Below are positions 1 through 8,408 of a DNA stretch of 64,000 nucleotides, in pieces. The stretch comes from Lewinellaceae bacterium (GTDB lineage Bacteria > Bacteroidota > Bacteroidia > Chitinophagales > Saprospiraceae), in NCBI GenBank assembly GCA_020636355.1, contig JACJYB010000004.1, forward strand, positions 1 to 64,000, in the 5' to 3' direction. The translations under genes were made by a program, and so were the position numbers. Each line of letters begins with the position of its first letter. The stretch's first letter is position 1. Under the pieces are notes generated by a model. That model was not told the origin of the DNA and did not search any database. It worked only from the letters and a program-made list of their open reading frames with translations.

Positions 1-5
1 TTCTC

Positions 6-35
6 GGGGAAGGCTACAATATGGGGAAGGCTACA
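6..35. repeat. Short direct repeat at window edge
   Basis: The 13-base word GGGGAAGGCTACA occurs twice (6-18 and 23-35), 17 bases apart. It may be the right end of a longer tandem repeat that continues outside the window. Nothing ties it to a gene. Confidence 0.5.
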
Positions 36-280
36 GGGGCGTATTACGCAAAATAGACTGAATCTATGATTCAAGACGATTTTACCTAAAACTACAGATA
101 TGTTACTATTGTTCAATACTGGCCTTCTTTTGGAAACTTCTTGGTACCTGTTTAACTTTATTTGAAATTTTATCCTTAGTATGGCAATTTAACGGTAGAA
201 TCTGTTTGAGTTTTTCATTTAGCACCAATTATTTCAGTTACCAGCATTGAATATTTCTTTTAAAACCAATACTTTTTATC

Positions 281-1108
281 ATGCCGCTTTACATGGATCT
301 TCACAAAGGATTGAAAGGAGTAAATAAAGAAGAAGTTGAATGTTTACATCACCTGGATATACAGGTGCAGGATAAATACGGAGTTAAATTCCATAAATTT
401 TGGATGAATGAGGAGGAAGGCACAGTATTTTGCCTTATTGAAGGGCCAAGCAAAGAGGCCTGTGCTGCATGTCATAAAGAGGCGCATGGGAATATGGCTT
501 GTGAAATGGTAGAAGTCTATCCCACCGACTTTGCGGCTTATTTGGGAGCCGGTACTTCTACGGTGACCGGAATGGCAGTTCATCCGGATGGAAAACTTGA
601 TTCGGCTGTACGGACGTTTCTTTTCACCGACATTGTTAATTCCACTGACTTAACTGAGAGATATGGCGATATTACGGCGATGACCATACTGAGAAAGCAT
701 AACGAAGTAGTTAGAACCAGTTTGCAGAAAAATGCCGGAAATGAGGTAAAACATACCGGTGATGGAATTATGGCAACTTTTATATCTACCTCTAAAGCCG
801 TACGTAGTGCGTTGGAGATACAAGGAGAACTGGAAGCTTATAGACAGCAGCGTCCCGATGTTCCTTTGCATGTTCGGATTGGAATCAATGCCGGTGAACC
901 AGTAACCGAAGGAAACGATTTCTTTGGAGCAGCAGTGCAACTAGCTAAAAGAATTTGTGATTTAGCCAATACAGACCAAATTCTCATTTCCGAAGTTGTC
1001 AAAGGACTTTGTATGGGCAGAAGTTTTCAATATGAGGAGTTGGAACCTCATCATCTCAAAGGCTTTAATCAACCCGTTAAAACGTATATTGTACACGGAT
1101 ATAGCTAA
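281..1108 (+). CDS. DUF4242-class III adenylate/guanylate cyclase fusion
   Basis: Predicted cytoplasmic protein of 275 residues. Residues 1-90 resemble the DUF4242 (SCO4226-like, nickel-binding) fold, with several His/Cys (HKEAHG, CAACH) that could bind metal. Residues about 110-272 form a class III nucleotide cyclase domain: FTDIVNST places metal-binding Asp117, and VKHTGDG places Asp161. The Lys four residues before Asp161 is the position that favours ATP over GTP in this family. The usual VN-x-A-x-R transition-state motif reads VQLAKR, so the catalytic Asn is replaced by Gln; activity may be altered. There is no signal peptide or membrane segment. ATG 281 is the first Met of a complete DUF4242 domain. 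The domain pairing suggests a metal- or ligand-sensing second-messenger enzyme, but the ligand is inference. Confidence 0.8.
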   Translation: MPLYMDLHKGLKGVNKEEVECLHHLDIQVQDKYGVKFHKFWMNEEEGTVFCLIEGPSKEACAACHKEAHGNMACEMVEVYPTDFAAYLGAGTSTVTGMAVHPDGKLDSAVRTFLFTDIVNSTDLTERYGDITAMTILRKHNEVVRTSLQKNAGNEVKHTGDGIMATFISTSKAVRSALEIQGELEAYRQQRPDVPLHVRIGINAGEPVTEGNDFFGAAVQLAKRICDLANTDQILISEVVKGLCMGRSFQYEELEPHHLKGFNQPVKTYIVHGYS

Positions 1109-1877
1109 CTAACCTCTGATATAAATTAGCCAAAGGGATATTGCGGGTAAAATATATTTTATTAAAACTGCTATTCATTTTAAACGCACGGATAAGTACA
1201 GATAAATTTTTGTTCTTTGATGGTAGAATATACACCAACTAATATTTGGTTTAAAGGAAAATATGCGTATAACATGGTATTTATGCAATGGCGCCAATAT
1301 GCATGTTAACAGCTTTTGCTGTTATATTGAGCAATATATCACTAACCAAAATTGAGAGTATGCCATGGCCACCACTTGCATAAATGCCTTAACCAGTATT
1401 CCTAACCGGGTACAGACAAGGCACATAGTTGACACTTATAAAGGCACATAGTTGACACTTTTTAAAAGCTCTAATTTGCTCAAAAAGGGTAAAGATGAGC
1501 TGGCAACCATTGCAAGTCTTGGCGCATAACGGCTATTTATTTTGCTATGGCTGCCGGGTGGCTATTAAGTCAATCGCATATTCGAACAGACAGCTTCCCA
1601 GGAACTAAATGCACCATTTAATGGATTAGCCCCAATGGGATTATAGGCAAATCCCGGCCGAGTAGCGGTCCTGAAGTTCACAAGGAGTAAACCATTTGGA
1701 GTATCTATTTTCTCAATGTACTTTTAAGGTATATTGACGAAAGCCAATTTGCATGTGCCATACAGCATCAAATCCACCTGACGACAAAGAAAGGAATTAG
1801 TTCCACTCCAAGGGTAAATGGTCTTCACGTTAAAGCGCATACTAGCTGGCAACAAATTCATTACTAAACCAAATAAT
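1109..1877. other. Long spacer, probably decayed DNA
   Basis: There is no convincing intact gene in about 770 bases. A twin 20-base direct repeat sits at 1418-1460. On the minus strand around 1570-1720 a short open stretch reads like a secreted-protein fragment (RTATRPGFAYNPIGANP), which could be a gene remnant, but it has no credible start. I see no promoter or terminator that I would defend. Confidence 0.4.
1418..1460. repeat. Twin 20-bp direct repeat (possible IS-end remnant)
   Basis: The word AAGGCACATAGTTGACACTT occurs exactly at 1418-1437 and 1441-1460, a 23-base period. Repeated GTTGACA/TGTCAAC-type words at close spacing are seen at the ends of several rve-transposase IS groups. No transposase fragment is visible, so the IS link is weak. 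Confidence 0.5.
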
Positions 1878-2516
1878 ATGAAGAAGCTACTTTTAACCTA
1901 CACAATCACTACACTGCTTTTAACTTCCTTGTTGAGTTGCTCAAACAATATAGTTCAACTGACCAAAGAACATTTAACACCCGTAAATAGAGAAATTGTA
2001 GCCATTGACAAGGCTACCAATACCGTGATCCTAAATAATAAAGTAGGAGACGGAATGGCAATCATTAAAAATATACCTTTTGATGCTGGAACAATCGAAT
2101 TAGATTTGAAGGGAGAAAACATCCAGCAAAAAAGCTTCTTAGGGATCGCCTTCAACATTCAAAATGATTCAACCTATGAAGCGATTTACTTCCGGCCATT
2201 TAATTTTCAAGCCGAAGAAAAGCTACGCAGAGAACATTCCATCCAGTACATCTATCATCCGAATTACAATTGGAGCTTTTTGAGAACCAATTTTGAAGGC
2301 AAATACGAGGCGGCGTTTCCACGCCGTCCTTCCCCAGATGAATGGTTCAAGGTATTGCTAAAAATTACAGCCAGCAATGTTTATGTTTATGATAGCGAAT
2401 CCAATACAGAAATACTATCGGTGGAAAGGTTAACCAAGCAAAAATCTGATACGATTGCATTTTGGGCAGGTAACGACTCCAAAGGGCAATACAGGAACCT
2501 AAAAATAAAGAAATAG
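1878..2516 (+). CDS. Predicted surface lipoprotein, LamG/DUF1080-like fold
   Basis: The protein has 212 residues from ATG 1878. An in-frame upstream start at 1818 would put 20 hydrophilic residues before the signal peptide, so 1878 is preferred. The N-terminus is a lipoprotein signal (MKKLLLTYTITTLL, then a lipobox ending in LLSC), followed by a beta-rich domain. Alternating hydrophobic strands (GTIELDLKGENI, FLGIAFNIQ, EWFKVLLKITASNVYVY, DTIAFWAGNDSKGQYRNLKI) are typical of the concanavalin-like fold of the family 16 / 3-keto-disaccharide hydrolase (DUF1080) group. No catalytic residues can be assigned. It is probably a sugar-binding or sugar-processing lipoprotein. It stands alone between spacers. 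Confidence 0.65.
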   Translation: MKKLLLTYTITTLLLTSLLSCSNNIVQLTKEHLTPVNREIVAIDKATNTVILNNKVGDGMAIIKNIPFDAGTIELDLKGENIQQKSFLGIAFNIQNDSTYEAIYFRPFNFQAEEKLRREHSIQYIYHPNYNWSFLRTNFEGKYEAAFPRRPSPDEWFKVLLKITASNVYVYDSESNTEILSVERLTKQKSDTIAFWAGNDSKGQYRNLKIKK

Positions 2517-2714
2517 AAACCAAACAGTCCCCATGTTTACTTTACTCGGGTAGTCCATCCACACCTGGCGAAAAATGCCTGAAACAAAACATGCACAAGC
2601 GAGTTTGGAATTCCACTTAGCTCAGATTGCTTATATTACAAAGCACATACTTCGAATATCAGAATAAATTCCATCTTAATATCGAAATTCATCTTCCATC
2701 AAAATAACACACCA

Positions 2715-3776
2715 ATGCTCAAAATAATAACTATACTAATTACGGCCCTATTAGTTCTTACTAACTGTAAAAACAAGAGCACAGCATTCGAACAAACAAA
2801 CAATTCTCTTCAAAATGAACTGGATGTTTTTAAGCCATTTTACCTGTTAGGTCACCGAGAGCTAAATAGCAACGATTTTGATCATTTTATCCGTCAAATG
2901 CTGGATTCATTAGCGGTGCCCGCCCTATCAATCGCAATAATAAATGGCAGTGACGTGGTTTTTCATAAAAATTATGGCTATAAAAATTTAAATGACTCAA
3001 CAGCTGTAGATACTAATACCATCTTTGAAGCAGCTTCCATTAGCAAAGCGTTTTTCACTTATGCTGTAATGATCCTGAAGGACAACGGTGAAATTGAATT
3101 GGATAAACCACTATACGAATATCTGCCTTTTGAAGCTATAGCAGATGACCCCAGAAGCAAAGAAATTACAGCACGGATGGTGCTTACCCACAGAACAGGC
3201 TTACCAAATTGGCGGACTGGTCAACTTAAATTTGATGCCGACCCAGGCACAAAGCACACCTATTCCGGCGAAGCTTTTGAATATTTGGGCAGCGTCGTAG
3301 AAAAAATAAAGAAGAAAAATCTGAATGCGCTCCTCGACAGCATGCTCATTAAAAAGTTTGCCATGAATCATTCTTCTTTTGTTGAAAACGAAATGACAAG
3401 AAAGCATATGTCTACTGGGCACGAAGGACAAGTTCCAACAGGTAGAAATCATTCAACCGAAGCACATCCGGCATTTGGCCTTATGACCAATGCAGAAGAT
3501 TTTGCCAAATTTTTATCCATGGCGTATACAACACCCATATTCAAAGAAATGTGTGTTAAACAAGTTAATGTTGACTCTTCACAATCGGTTGGCCTAGGTC
3601 TTTTTAGCCGTGAAACCTCATTCGGCCCTAAATTCTACCATTCAGGGAATAATGGCAATCGATTCACCGGTCGATTTGAAGTATATCCTGATGAAAAATT
3701 TGGATTTGTGTTCTTCACAAACTCCGGAAAGGAAGAATATATCATTGAAGAATTTTGGAAATATCTTGGCTTATAG
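2715..3776 (+). CDS. Beta-lactamase-fold serine hydrolase, lipoprotein
   Basis: The 353-residue protein belongs to the class C beta-lactamase / PBP4* / esterase group (Pfam Beta-lactamase). The signal ends in a lipobox (LVLTNC), so it should be anchored in a membrane facing the periplasm or surface. The catalytic SxxK is Ser108-Ile-Ser-Lys111. A YSG triplet in HTYSGEAFEYLG matches the YxN/YxG position, and HSGNNG near the C-terminus matches the HxG/KTG position. The sequence DKPLYEYLPF followed by THRTGLPNW is shared almost word for word with the hydrolase at 11798, so the two are paralogues. The substrate (peptide, ester or lactam) cannot be read from sequence. Confidence 0.85.
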   Translation: MLKIITILITALLVLTNCKNKSTAFEQTNNSLQNELDVFKPFYLLGHRELNSNDFDHFIRQMLDSLAVPALSIAIINGSDVVFHKNYGYKNLNDSTAVDTNTIFEAASISKAFFTYAVMILKDNGEIELDKPLYEYLPFEAIADDPRSKEITARMVLTHRTGLPNWRTGQLKFDADPGTKHTYSGEAFEYLGSVVEKIKKKNLNALLDSMLIKKFAMNHSSFVENEMTRKHMSTGHEGQVPTGRNHSTEAHPAFGLMTNAEDFAKFLSMAYTTPIFKEMCVKQVNVDSSQSVGLGLFSRETSFGPKFYHSGNNGNRFTGRFEVYPDEKFGFVFFTNSGKEEYIIEEFWKYLGL

Positions 3777-3865
3777 CCACATTACCCATGTATTTACAGC
3801 TCTTTTGGAGCCTTATTAATGTAGGTTTGTTGCAATAAGATAGAATGGATCAGCTAATTAGCAAC

Positions 3866-4603
3866 TCACCAGGGCAGTGGCTCGCCTAAATGGATAAATC
3901 CTCCATGACTTCCACTTTCATCCAGTGTGCTCAAGTCTACAAGTGTTTTTGCACCTTCATGAATCGTCATTGGTGCATATTCTCCTCCCAAATCAGTTTT
4001 CACCCAGCCCGGATGAGCAGAATTTACTTTTATTGACGTATTTTTTAAGGCCTCAGCCAAATGCAGGGTAAACTGATTCAATGCCGTCTTTGAAGAATTA
4101 TATGCCATAAATTTTATTCCATAGATTGGAGACTCCACATCGGCATGAAGTGTTAAAGACCCCATAATGCTAGAAACATTCACAATTCTTCCTGCATCCG
4201 ATTTGCTAATTAATGGCAGTAGCTTTTGCGTCAGGGCAATTGGCGCAAAAAAATTGGTCTCAAAAGTCTGCTTCAGAATTTCCATTGAAACGGTCTCTGT
4301 TGAGTTGCCGAGCATAAACCCGGGAAAATCCAATTGTACTCCCCCATTATTCACTAACACGTCAAGCCTCCCGAATCGTTCGGACAAGAAAGTAACGACA
4401 TTAGTCACATCTTCTGAATTGTTGACATCAAGTTTCAATCCCCAGGCATCAATGCTTTCCGCTTTTAATTTTGCGGCGGCATCTTCGGATTTTTGTTGCG
4501 TCCGCGCGGTCACAAGAACTGTGTATCCTTTTTTCCCCAATTGAAAGGCGGTTTCAAAACCGATACCTTTGTATGCCCCGGTAATTAATGCTACTTTTTT
4601 CAT
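3866..4603 (-). CDS. Short-chain dehydrogenase/reductase (SDR)
   Basis: A cytoplasmic 245-residue NAD(P)-dependent oxidoreductase. The start is set at ATG 4603, directly before MKKVALITG; an in-frame upstream extension lacks similarity to the fold. Seen motifs are TGAYKGIG (cofactor-binding TGxxxGxG), LKLDV (adenine-binding Asp), NNGG (normally NNAG), NVSSIMGS (catalytic Ser) and YNSSK (YxxxK). The C-terminal SAHPGWVKTDLGG is typical of carbonyl-reductase-like classical SDRs. The gene is divergent from an HxlR regulator 121 bases away, with palindromes between them, a common arrangement for redox or electrophile-responsive SDRs. The substrate is unknown. Confidence 0.88.
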   Translation of the reverse strand: MKKVALITGAYKGIGFETAFQLGKKGYTVLVTARTQQKSEDAAAKLKAESIDAWGLKLDVNNSEDVTNVVTFLSERFGRLDVLVNNGGVQLDFPGFMLGNSTETVSMEILKQTFETNFFAPIALTQKLLPLISKSDAGRIVNVSSIMGSLTLHADVESPIYGIKFMAYNSSKTALNQFTLHLAEALKNTSIKVNSAHPGWVKTDLGGEYAPMTIHEGAKTLVDLSTLDESGSHGGFIHLGEPLPW

Positions 4604-4633
4604 CTTGTATTTTTTACTTGTTGCTATGCAAAT

Positions 4634-4700
4634 GTATTGACAATACCTACCTTTATCGACAGTATAACCGAAAAGTACGATACATACTTTTTGGAAAGTA
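4634..4700. promoter_or_regulatory. Palindromic operator cluster between SDR and HxlR genes
   Basis: Two elements are visible. GTATTG-A-CAATAC at 4634-4646 is a perfect 6-1-6 palindrome. Then AAAGTA (4672-4677), TACTTT (4685-4690) and AAAGTA (4695-4700) form three alternating half-sites, so two overlapping dyads. HxlR/DUF24 proteins bind such dyads in their own divergent promoters. I infer that these control both neighbouring genes. Confidence 0.55.
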
Positions 4701-4724
4701 TTGGATAAATAAAGGATTTGAGCC

Positions 4725-5066
4725 ATGCCAGATTTCAAATACAATGGGAAAATTTATTACAATCCGGTTCAGTTGGTCATGGAGCAGATAGGCGGCGCCT
4801 GGAAAGCACCTATCCTTTGGCGGCTTAAAAACAGCACCATGCGTTATGGCGAATTACGAAAGGACATCCCCCATATATCCGATAAAATGTTGACAACTCA
4901 GTTACGCCAACTGGAAGAAGATGGATATATTAACAGGAAAGTTTACGCGGTTGTCCCGCCAAAAACGGAATATTCGTTGACAGAACAGGGCAAAGAAATT
5001 CTCCAGTTGATTACAGCCATCAGAAACTACGGATTGAAAATGATCGAAAAAAATAACGGGACATAA
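4725..5066 (+). CDS. HxlR/DUF24-family transcriptional regulator
   Basis: The 113-residue winged-helix protein matches the HxlR family in length. It opens with the family hallmark (GGAWKAPILWRL, then MRYGELRKDIPHISDKML), the recognition helix region (TQLRQLEEDGYINR) and a beta wing (VVPPKTEYSLTEQGKEI). Many HxlR proteins sense electrophiles or oxidants through an N-terminal Cys; this one has no Cys near the start, so thiol sensing is unlikely. It is divergent from the SDR gene, which is the obvious target. ATG 4725 fits the usual short N-terminal tail. Confidence 0.9.
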   Translation: MPDFKYNGKIYYNPVQLVMEQIGGAWKAPILWRLKNSTMRYGELRKDIPHISDKMLTTQLRQLEEDGYINRKVYAVVPPKTEYSLTEQGKEILQLITAIRNYGLKMIEKNNGT

Positions 5067-5148
5067 AGGCGATTTGCAACTTAAAGCAATCGTTATCCCC
5101 GACAGGCGACTCAATCCATTTCGACGGTTGCCACAGAAACAAAACGCA

Positions 5149-7077
5149 ATGCAAAAGCAGACCAATCTAACGCTGTCTCTAGTTCTAACTCTATGCCTAT
5201 CAAGTGTATTTTCTTTGAGAAGCCAGGTGAATCTCGAAGCACTCTACACGGTATGGCAAGATCAAACCCAATCGGATTCCATCCGGGTGAAAGCCTATTC
5301 CGACTACATCTGGGACGGCTATCTTTATTCCCAACCGGACTCGGCATTTATTCTGGCGGAAGAATTGGTCTCGTTCGGGCTCGATCATCATTACGCAAGA
5401 GCTCAATTTGCAGGATATACGCTCCAGGGCGTATCATGGGTAAACCGAAGTGACTATCAGAAAACACTTGATTATTACCTTCGGGCTTTGAATGTCGCCA
5501 AACGAATGGGCAATTCTACAGCCCTTGCCATAGCCCATAACAACGTAGGTAGTATTTATCATAACGAGGGGGACTATACCCAGGCATTGGATCACTACAT
5601 AAAAAGCCTGGAGTACAATGATCCGAGGCAAATAGGTCCCACCCTGAACAATATCGGAACCATCTATATGAACCAGAATAATTATTCCAAAGCCCTGGAA
5701 TATTGCATCAGAAGTCTGGATCTAAACCGTCAAAAAGGTGATCAGGGGGCCGTAGCGGCCACGCTTACCAAGATGGGAGCCATTTATCGGGAACTGGAAG
5801 ATTACTCCAACTCCCTGGACAATTATTCCCAAAGTCTTGAGATCTTCCAGCAGCTTGATCATAAAACAGGAATTGCGGACACCTACAACAGTCTGGGACT
5901 ATTGTACCAGAGGCAGGGCGAATATCCCAAAGCACTGGACTTTCACGAAAAAGGCTTAACCTATTACGAACAACTTGGTGATAAAAACGGAATGGCCCTT
6001 TCTGCAAATAATATCGGAGAGATCTATTTAAAGCAAAAAGACTACAACAAAGCGCTTGCGTATTGCCAGCGCGGTTATGACCTATCCGTAAGCTTTCACT
6101 CCCTGGTAAGGAAAAGGGCGAGTTGCTCCTGCTTATACGATACGCACAAAGCTTTGGGCAATGGCGACAAAGCACTGCTTTATCTTGAGCAATTGAATGC
6201 GGTGGAGGATAGCCTGAATTCCCAGGAAACAGCCAAGAAACTTCAGCAAATGGAGTTTCAAGCCGAAGCACGTACTATACAGGAAGCGCACGAAGCAGAA
6301 GTGCGTCAGAAAGAGAAGACAAAAAATATCAGCCTTATTATTGGCGGATTTTTCCTGCTTTTAGCCGGCGCATTTTACATCCGATGGCGCTATGTACGCC
6401 AATCCAAGGCATCCATACAAATTGAAAAAGAACGTTCAGAAAACTTGCTACTGAACATTCTCCCCGAGGAAATAGCCCGAGAGCTCAAGGAAAAAGGCAA
6501 GGCGGATGCACGGGATTTCGAAATGGTCAGTATTCTCTTCACCGATTTTAAAGATTTCACGGAGCAAGGTTCCAGGCTGAGTGCAGCCGAACTGGTTAAT
6601 GAAATCAATTCCTGCTTTGAGGCATTTGACGCAATCATCGAGAAATACGGAATAGAAAAAATCAAAACCATCGGAGATGCTTACATGGCGGCAGGGGGGC
6701 TACCGGTGCCCTCGGATGACTCGGTAAAAAATACCGTATTGGCTGCTCTGGAAATGCAGGAATTCATCAGTAAGCGAAAATCTGAGATTGGTCCTGGTAG
6801 AAAACATGCTTTTGAAATGCGCGCAGGTATACACACTGGCCCCGTTGTAGCTGGCATCGTAGGTGTCAAGAAATTTCAGTACGATATCTGGGGAGATACG
6901 GTTAATACAGCCAGCCGGGTAGAATCATCGGGTCAGCCCGGGTTGGTGAATATAAGTCAAACCACCTATGAATTACTGAGCGATGACCCTGATCTTACCT
7001 TTGAAAGCCGAGGGAAAATTGAAGTAAAAGGAAAGGGCGAAATGGAAATGTATTTTGTTTCAAAAGCCAGTGTCTAA
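5149..7077 (+). CDS. TPR-containing membrane adenylate cyclase (class IIIa)
   Basis: The protein has 642 residues from ATG 5149. This start gives a clean signal peptide (MQKQTNLTLSLVLTLCLSS); the in-frame start at 5074 would add 25 charged residues before it. A periplasmic stretch of tandem TPRs covers residues about 90-330, with repeated ALDYY/ALEYC and NNIGxIY signatures. It is followed by a coiled segment, one membrane helix (ISLIIGGFFLLLAGAFYI) and a class IIIa cyclase domain from about residue 460. Metal Asp lies in FTDF and in KTIGDAYM. The substrate-selecting pair is Lys (EKIKTIGD) and Asp (YDIWGD), as in true adenylate cyclases, with the NTASR transition-state motif. I infer that periplasmic TPR signals are converted to cAMP. 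No CRP-type receptor is in the window. Confidence 0.88.
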   Translation: MQKQTNLTLSLVLTLCLSSVFSLRSQVNLEALYTVWQDQTQSDSIRVKAYSDYIWDGYLYSQPDSAFILAEELVSFGLDHHYARAQFAGYTLQGVSWVNRSDYQKTLDYYLRALNVAKRMGNSTALAIAHNNVGSIYHNEGDYTQALDHYIKSLEYNDPRQIGPTLNNIGTIYMNQNNYSKALEYCIRSLDLNRQKGDQGAVAATLTKMGAIYRELEDYSNSLDNYSQSLEIFQQLDHKTGIADTYNSLGLLYQRQGEYPKALDFHEKGLTYYEQLGDKNGMALSANNIGEIYLKQKDYNKALAYCQRGYDLSVSFHSLVRKRASCSCLYDTHKALGNGDKALLYLEQLNAVEDSLNSQETAKKLQQMEFQAEARTIQEAHEAEVRQKEKTKNISLIIGGFFLLLAGAFYIRWRYVRQSKASIQIEKERSENLLLNILPEEIARELKEKGKADARDFEMVSILFTDFKDFTEQGSRLSAAELVNEINSCFEAFDAIIEKYGIEKIKTIGDAYMAAGGLPVPSDDSVKNTVLAALEMQEFISKRKSEIGPGRKHAFEMRAGIHTGPVVAGIVGVKKFQYDIWGDTVNTASRVESSGQPGLVNISQTTYELLSDDPDLTFESRGKIEVKGKGEMEMYFVSKASV

Positions 7078-7086
7078 CCATAAATA

Positions 7087-7359
7087 AATGCGACTGGCAC
7101 AATTGCCTTGCAAAAAAGCAACGATAATACCATCCTCAGCTATGACCAGAAAGCGCTGTCTCGTCTAACCGAAGAAAACTTGATCAATTATTACGTAGCT
7201 AAAGTTAAAGCAGGCAAGTATAGTCTACTAATTCCACTAGGAGCTTAAGCAAAGTTAATTTTACCTAATAATGCATTGTTAGATCTGCCCGAAGGAAAAT
7301 ACACGCTGAGAATAACGGACATTAGTGGAGCTTACTGGGAGCAAAGCATCGAAAGATAG
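7087..7359 (+). pseudogene. Decayed gene fragment downstream of the cyclase
   Basis: The spacer 7078-7506 carries a coding-like stretch in the same frame as the cyclase, interrupted by one internal TAA. The halves read TGTIALQKSNDNTILSYDQK onward, then LDLPEGKYTLRITDISGAYW onward to TAG at 7357. The second half resembles the terminal beta-strands of a secreted Bacteroidota protein. There is no start codon with a signal peptide, so it is most likely a remnant of a longer gene. The rest of the spacer (7360-7506) shows nothing clear. Confidence 0.35.
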
Positions 7360-7506
7360 GCCCTCTATCCATTACAGGGAGCTGGATCCAAGCAAAACCC
7401 AACTATTTTGCTTTAACTTCTGTAACTTCCTGCATGAAATTTAGCACGTGGCCATTCCCCAAAATACATTATCGATTACCAGTAAATAGGCCATCAACAT
7501 TTAATT

Positions 7507-7974
7507 ATGGTACCAGTTTCAATCCCTAAACCTACCGGAAATTTAACGACAGAAATTATTGGTGTCTGGCTCCTTAAAACCCGGGAAGATTGGACCACCG
7601 ATGGACAAAAGCGGATAGATCCAACGCTTGGAGAAAATCCGATTGGCATATTAGCTTATGCAGCCAGGCACTTCACGGCTCAGTTCATGAAAAGGGACCG
7701 CTCAGATCAATCCCAGATGGTCTCCTACGCCGGCACGAACAATACGGTTGCCTTAGGTGGTTACGATGCCTATTTTGGAACCTATGAAATCGACGAACTA
7801 TCCGGCAAAGTCAAACACACGCTTACCGGATCCATCAATGTGAACAACATTGGGATCAGTGTTTGGCGTGACCTAAGAATATCCGGCAATCAATTGATCA
7901 TCCAATTGGAAACGACTACCATTGAGGGAGAACCAATCATCCGCACACTAACCTGGCAGCGGGATTCAAAATAA
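7507..7974 (+). CDS. Lipocalin-like domain protein
   Basis: The protein has 155 residues and no signal peptide. It matches the lipocalin-like (Lipocalin_5) pattern: an early GVWLL strand (lipocalin GxW), then GILAYAARHFTAQFMKRDR, a glycine-rich loop with GGYDAYFGTYEID, and C-terminal strands ending RTLTWQR. These small beta-barrel proteins bind hydrophobic ligands in other contexts; no ligand is known for this group. It stands alone, with long non-coding flanks. ATG 7507 is the only start that leaves the first strand intact. Confidence 0.7.
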   Translation: MVPVSIPKPTGNLTTEIIGVWLLKTREDWTTDGQKRIDPTLGENPIGILAYAARHFTAQFMKRDRSDQSQMVSYAGTNNTVALGGYDAYFGTYEIDELSGKVKHTLTGSINVNNIGISVWRDLRISGNQLIIQLETTTIEGEPIIRTLTWQRDSK

Positions 7975-8408
7975 GCGCCACCAACTCACCCCTGCCCCGC
8001 CCACACCGGAGCTAATACAAACGGTAGCCATGAATCAATAGAGGCTGCAAAGGCATTCATCGCTAGTAGATCATCCGAAATGGTTCCTGCAAAAGAAAAA
8101 TTGGATAAATTGCACTCCATTTAAACCTGTTCCAAATCTGTAATTGAATAAAAAATAACCTTCGAGGCTTTCAAATGCCCACTTTTTAAGCCAGAAACAT
8201 CAGAATGGACTGGGTGTATTAATTCGATGCATTGCGCTTATTAGACCGGCGTGACAAAGCATAAATTCCAAATCCGTTGCGGTAATTGAAAAGATTGCAA
8301 AGGAAAAAACTAATAACAATAAGTCAGCAAATTGTATGTATTTATGCCGGGCATAGTGCTGACAAACAACAACGAAACCTAATACCAACCAATAAAAAAT
8401 CATACCGC
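7975..8408. other. Spacer without recognised gene
   Basis: About 430 bases of mixed sequence. In-frame codons upstream of ATG 8409 remain open to 8286 but encode polar residues that do not belong to the esterase. The last 100 bases presumably hold its promoter. I find no RNA gene or terminator. Confidence 0.4.

Noticed and set aside
5765..6271. 168-residue minus-strand ORF inside the cyclase gene
   Set aside because: It is antisense to conserved TPR-coding sequence, has an odd composition and no start context.
8300..8400. Integron attC-like site (TGCCGGGCATAGTGCTGACAA area)
   Set aside because: Only a vague resemblance; there are no paired R/L boxes, no integrase and no gene cassette layout.
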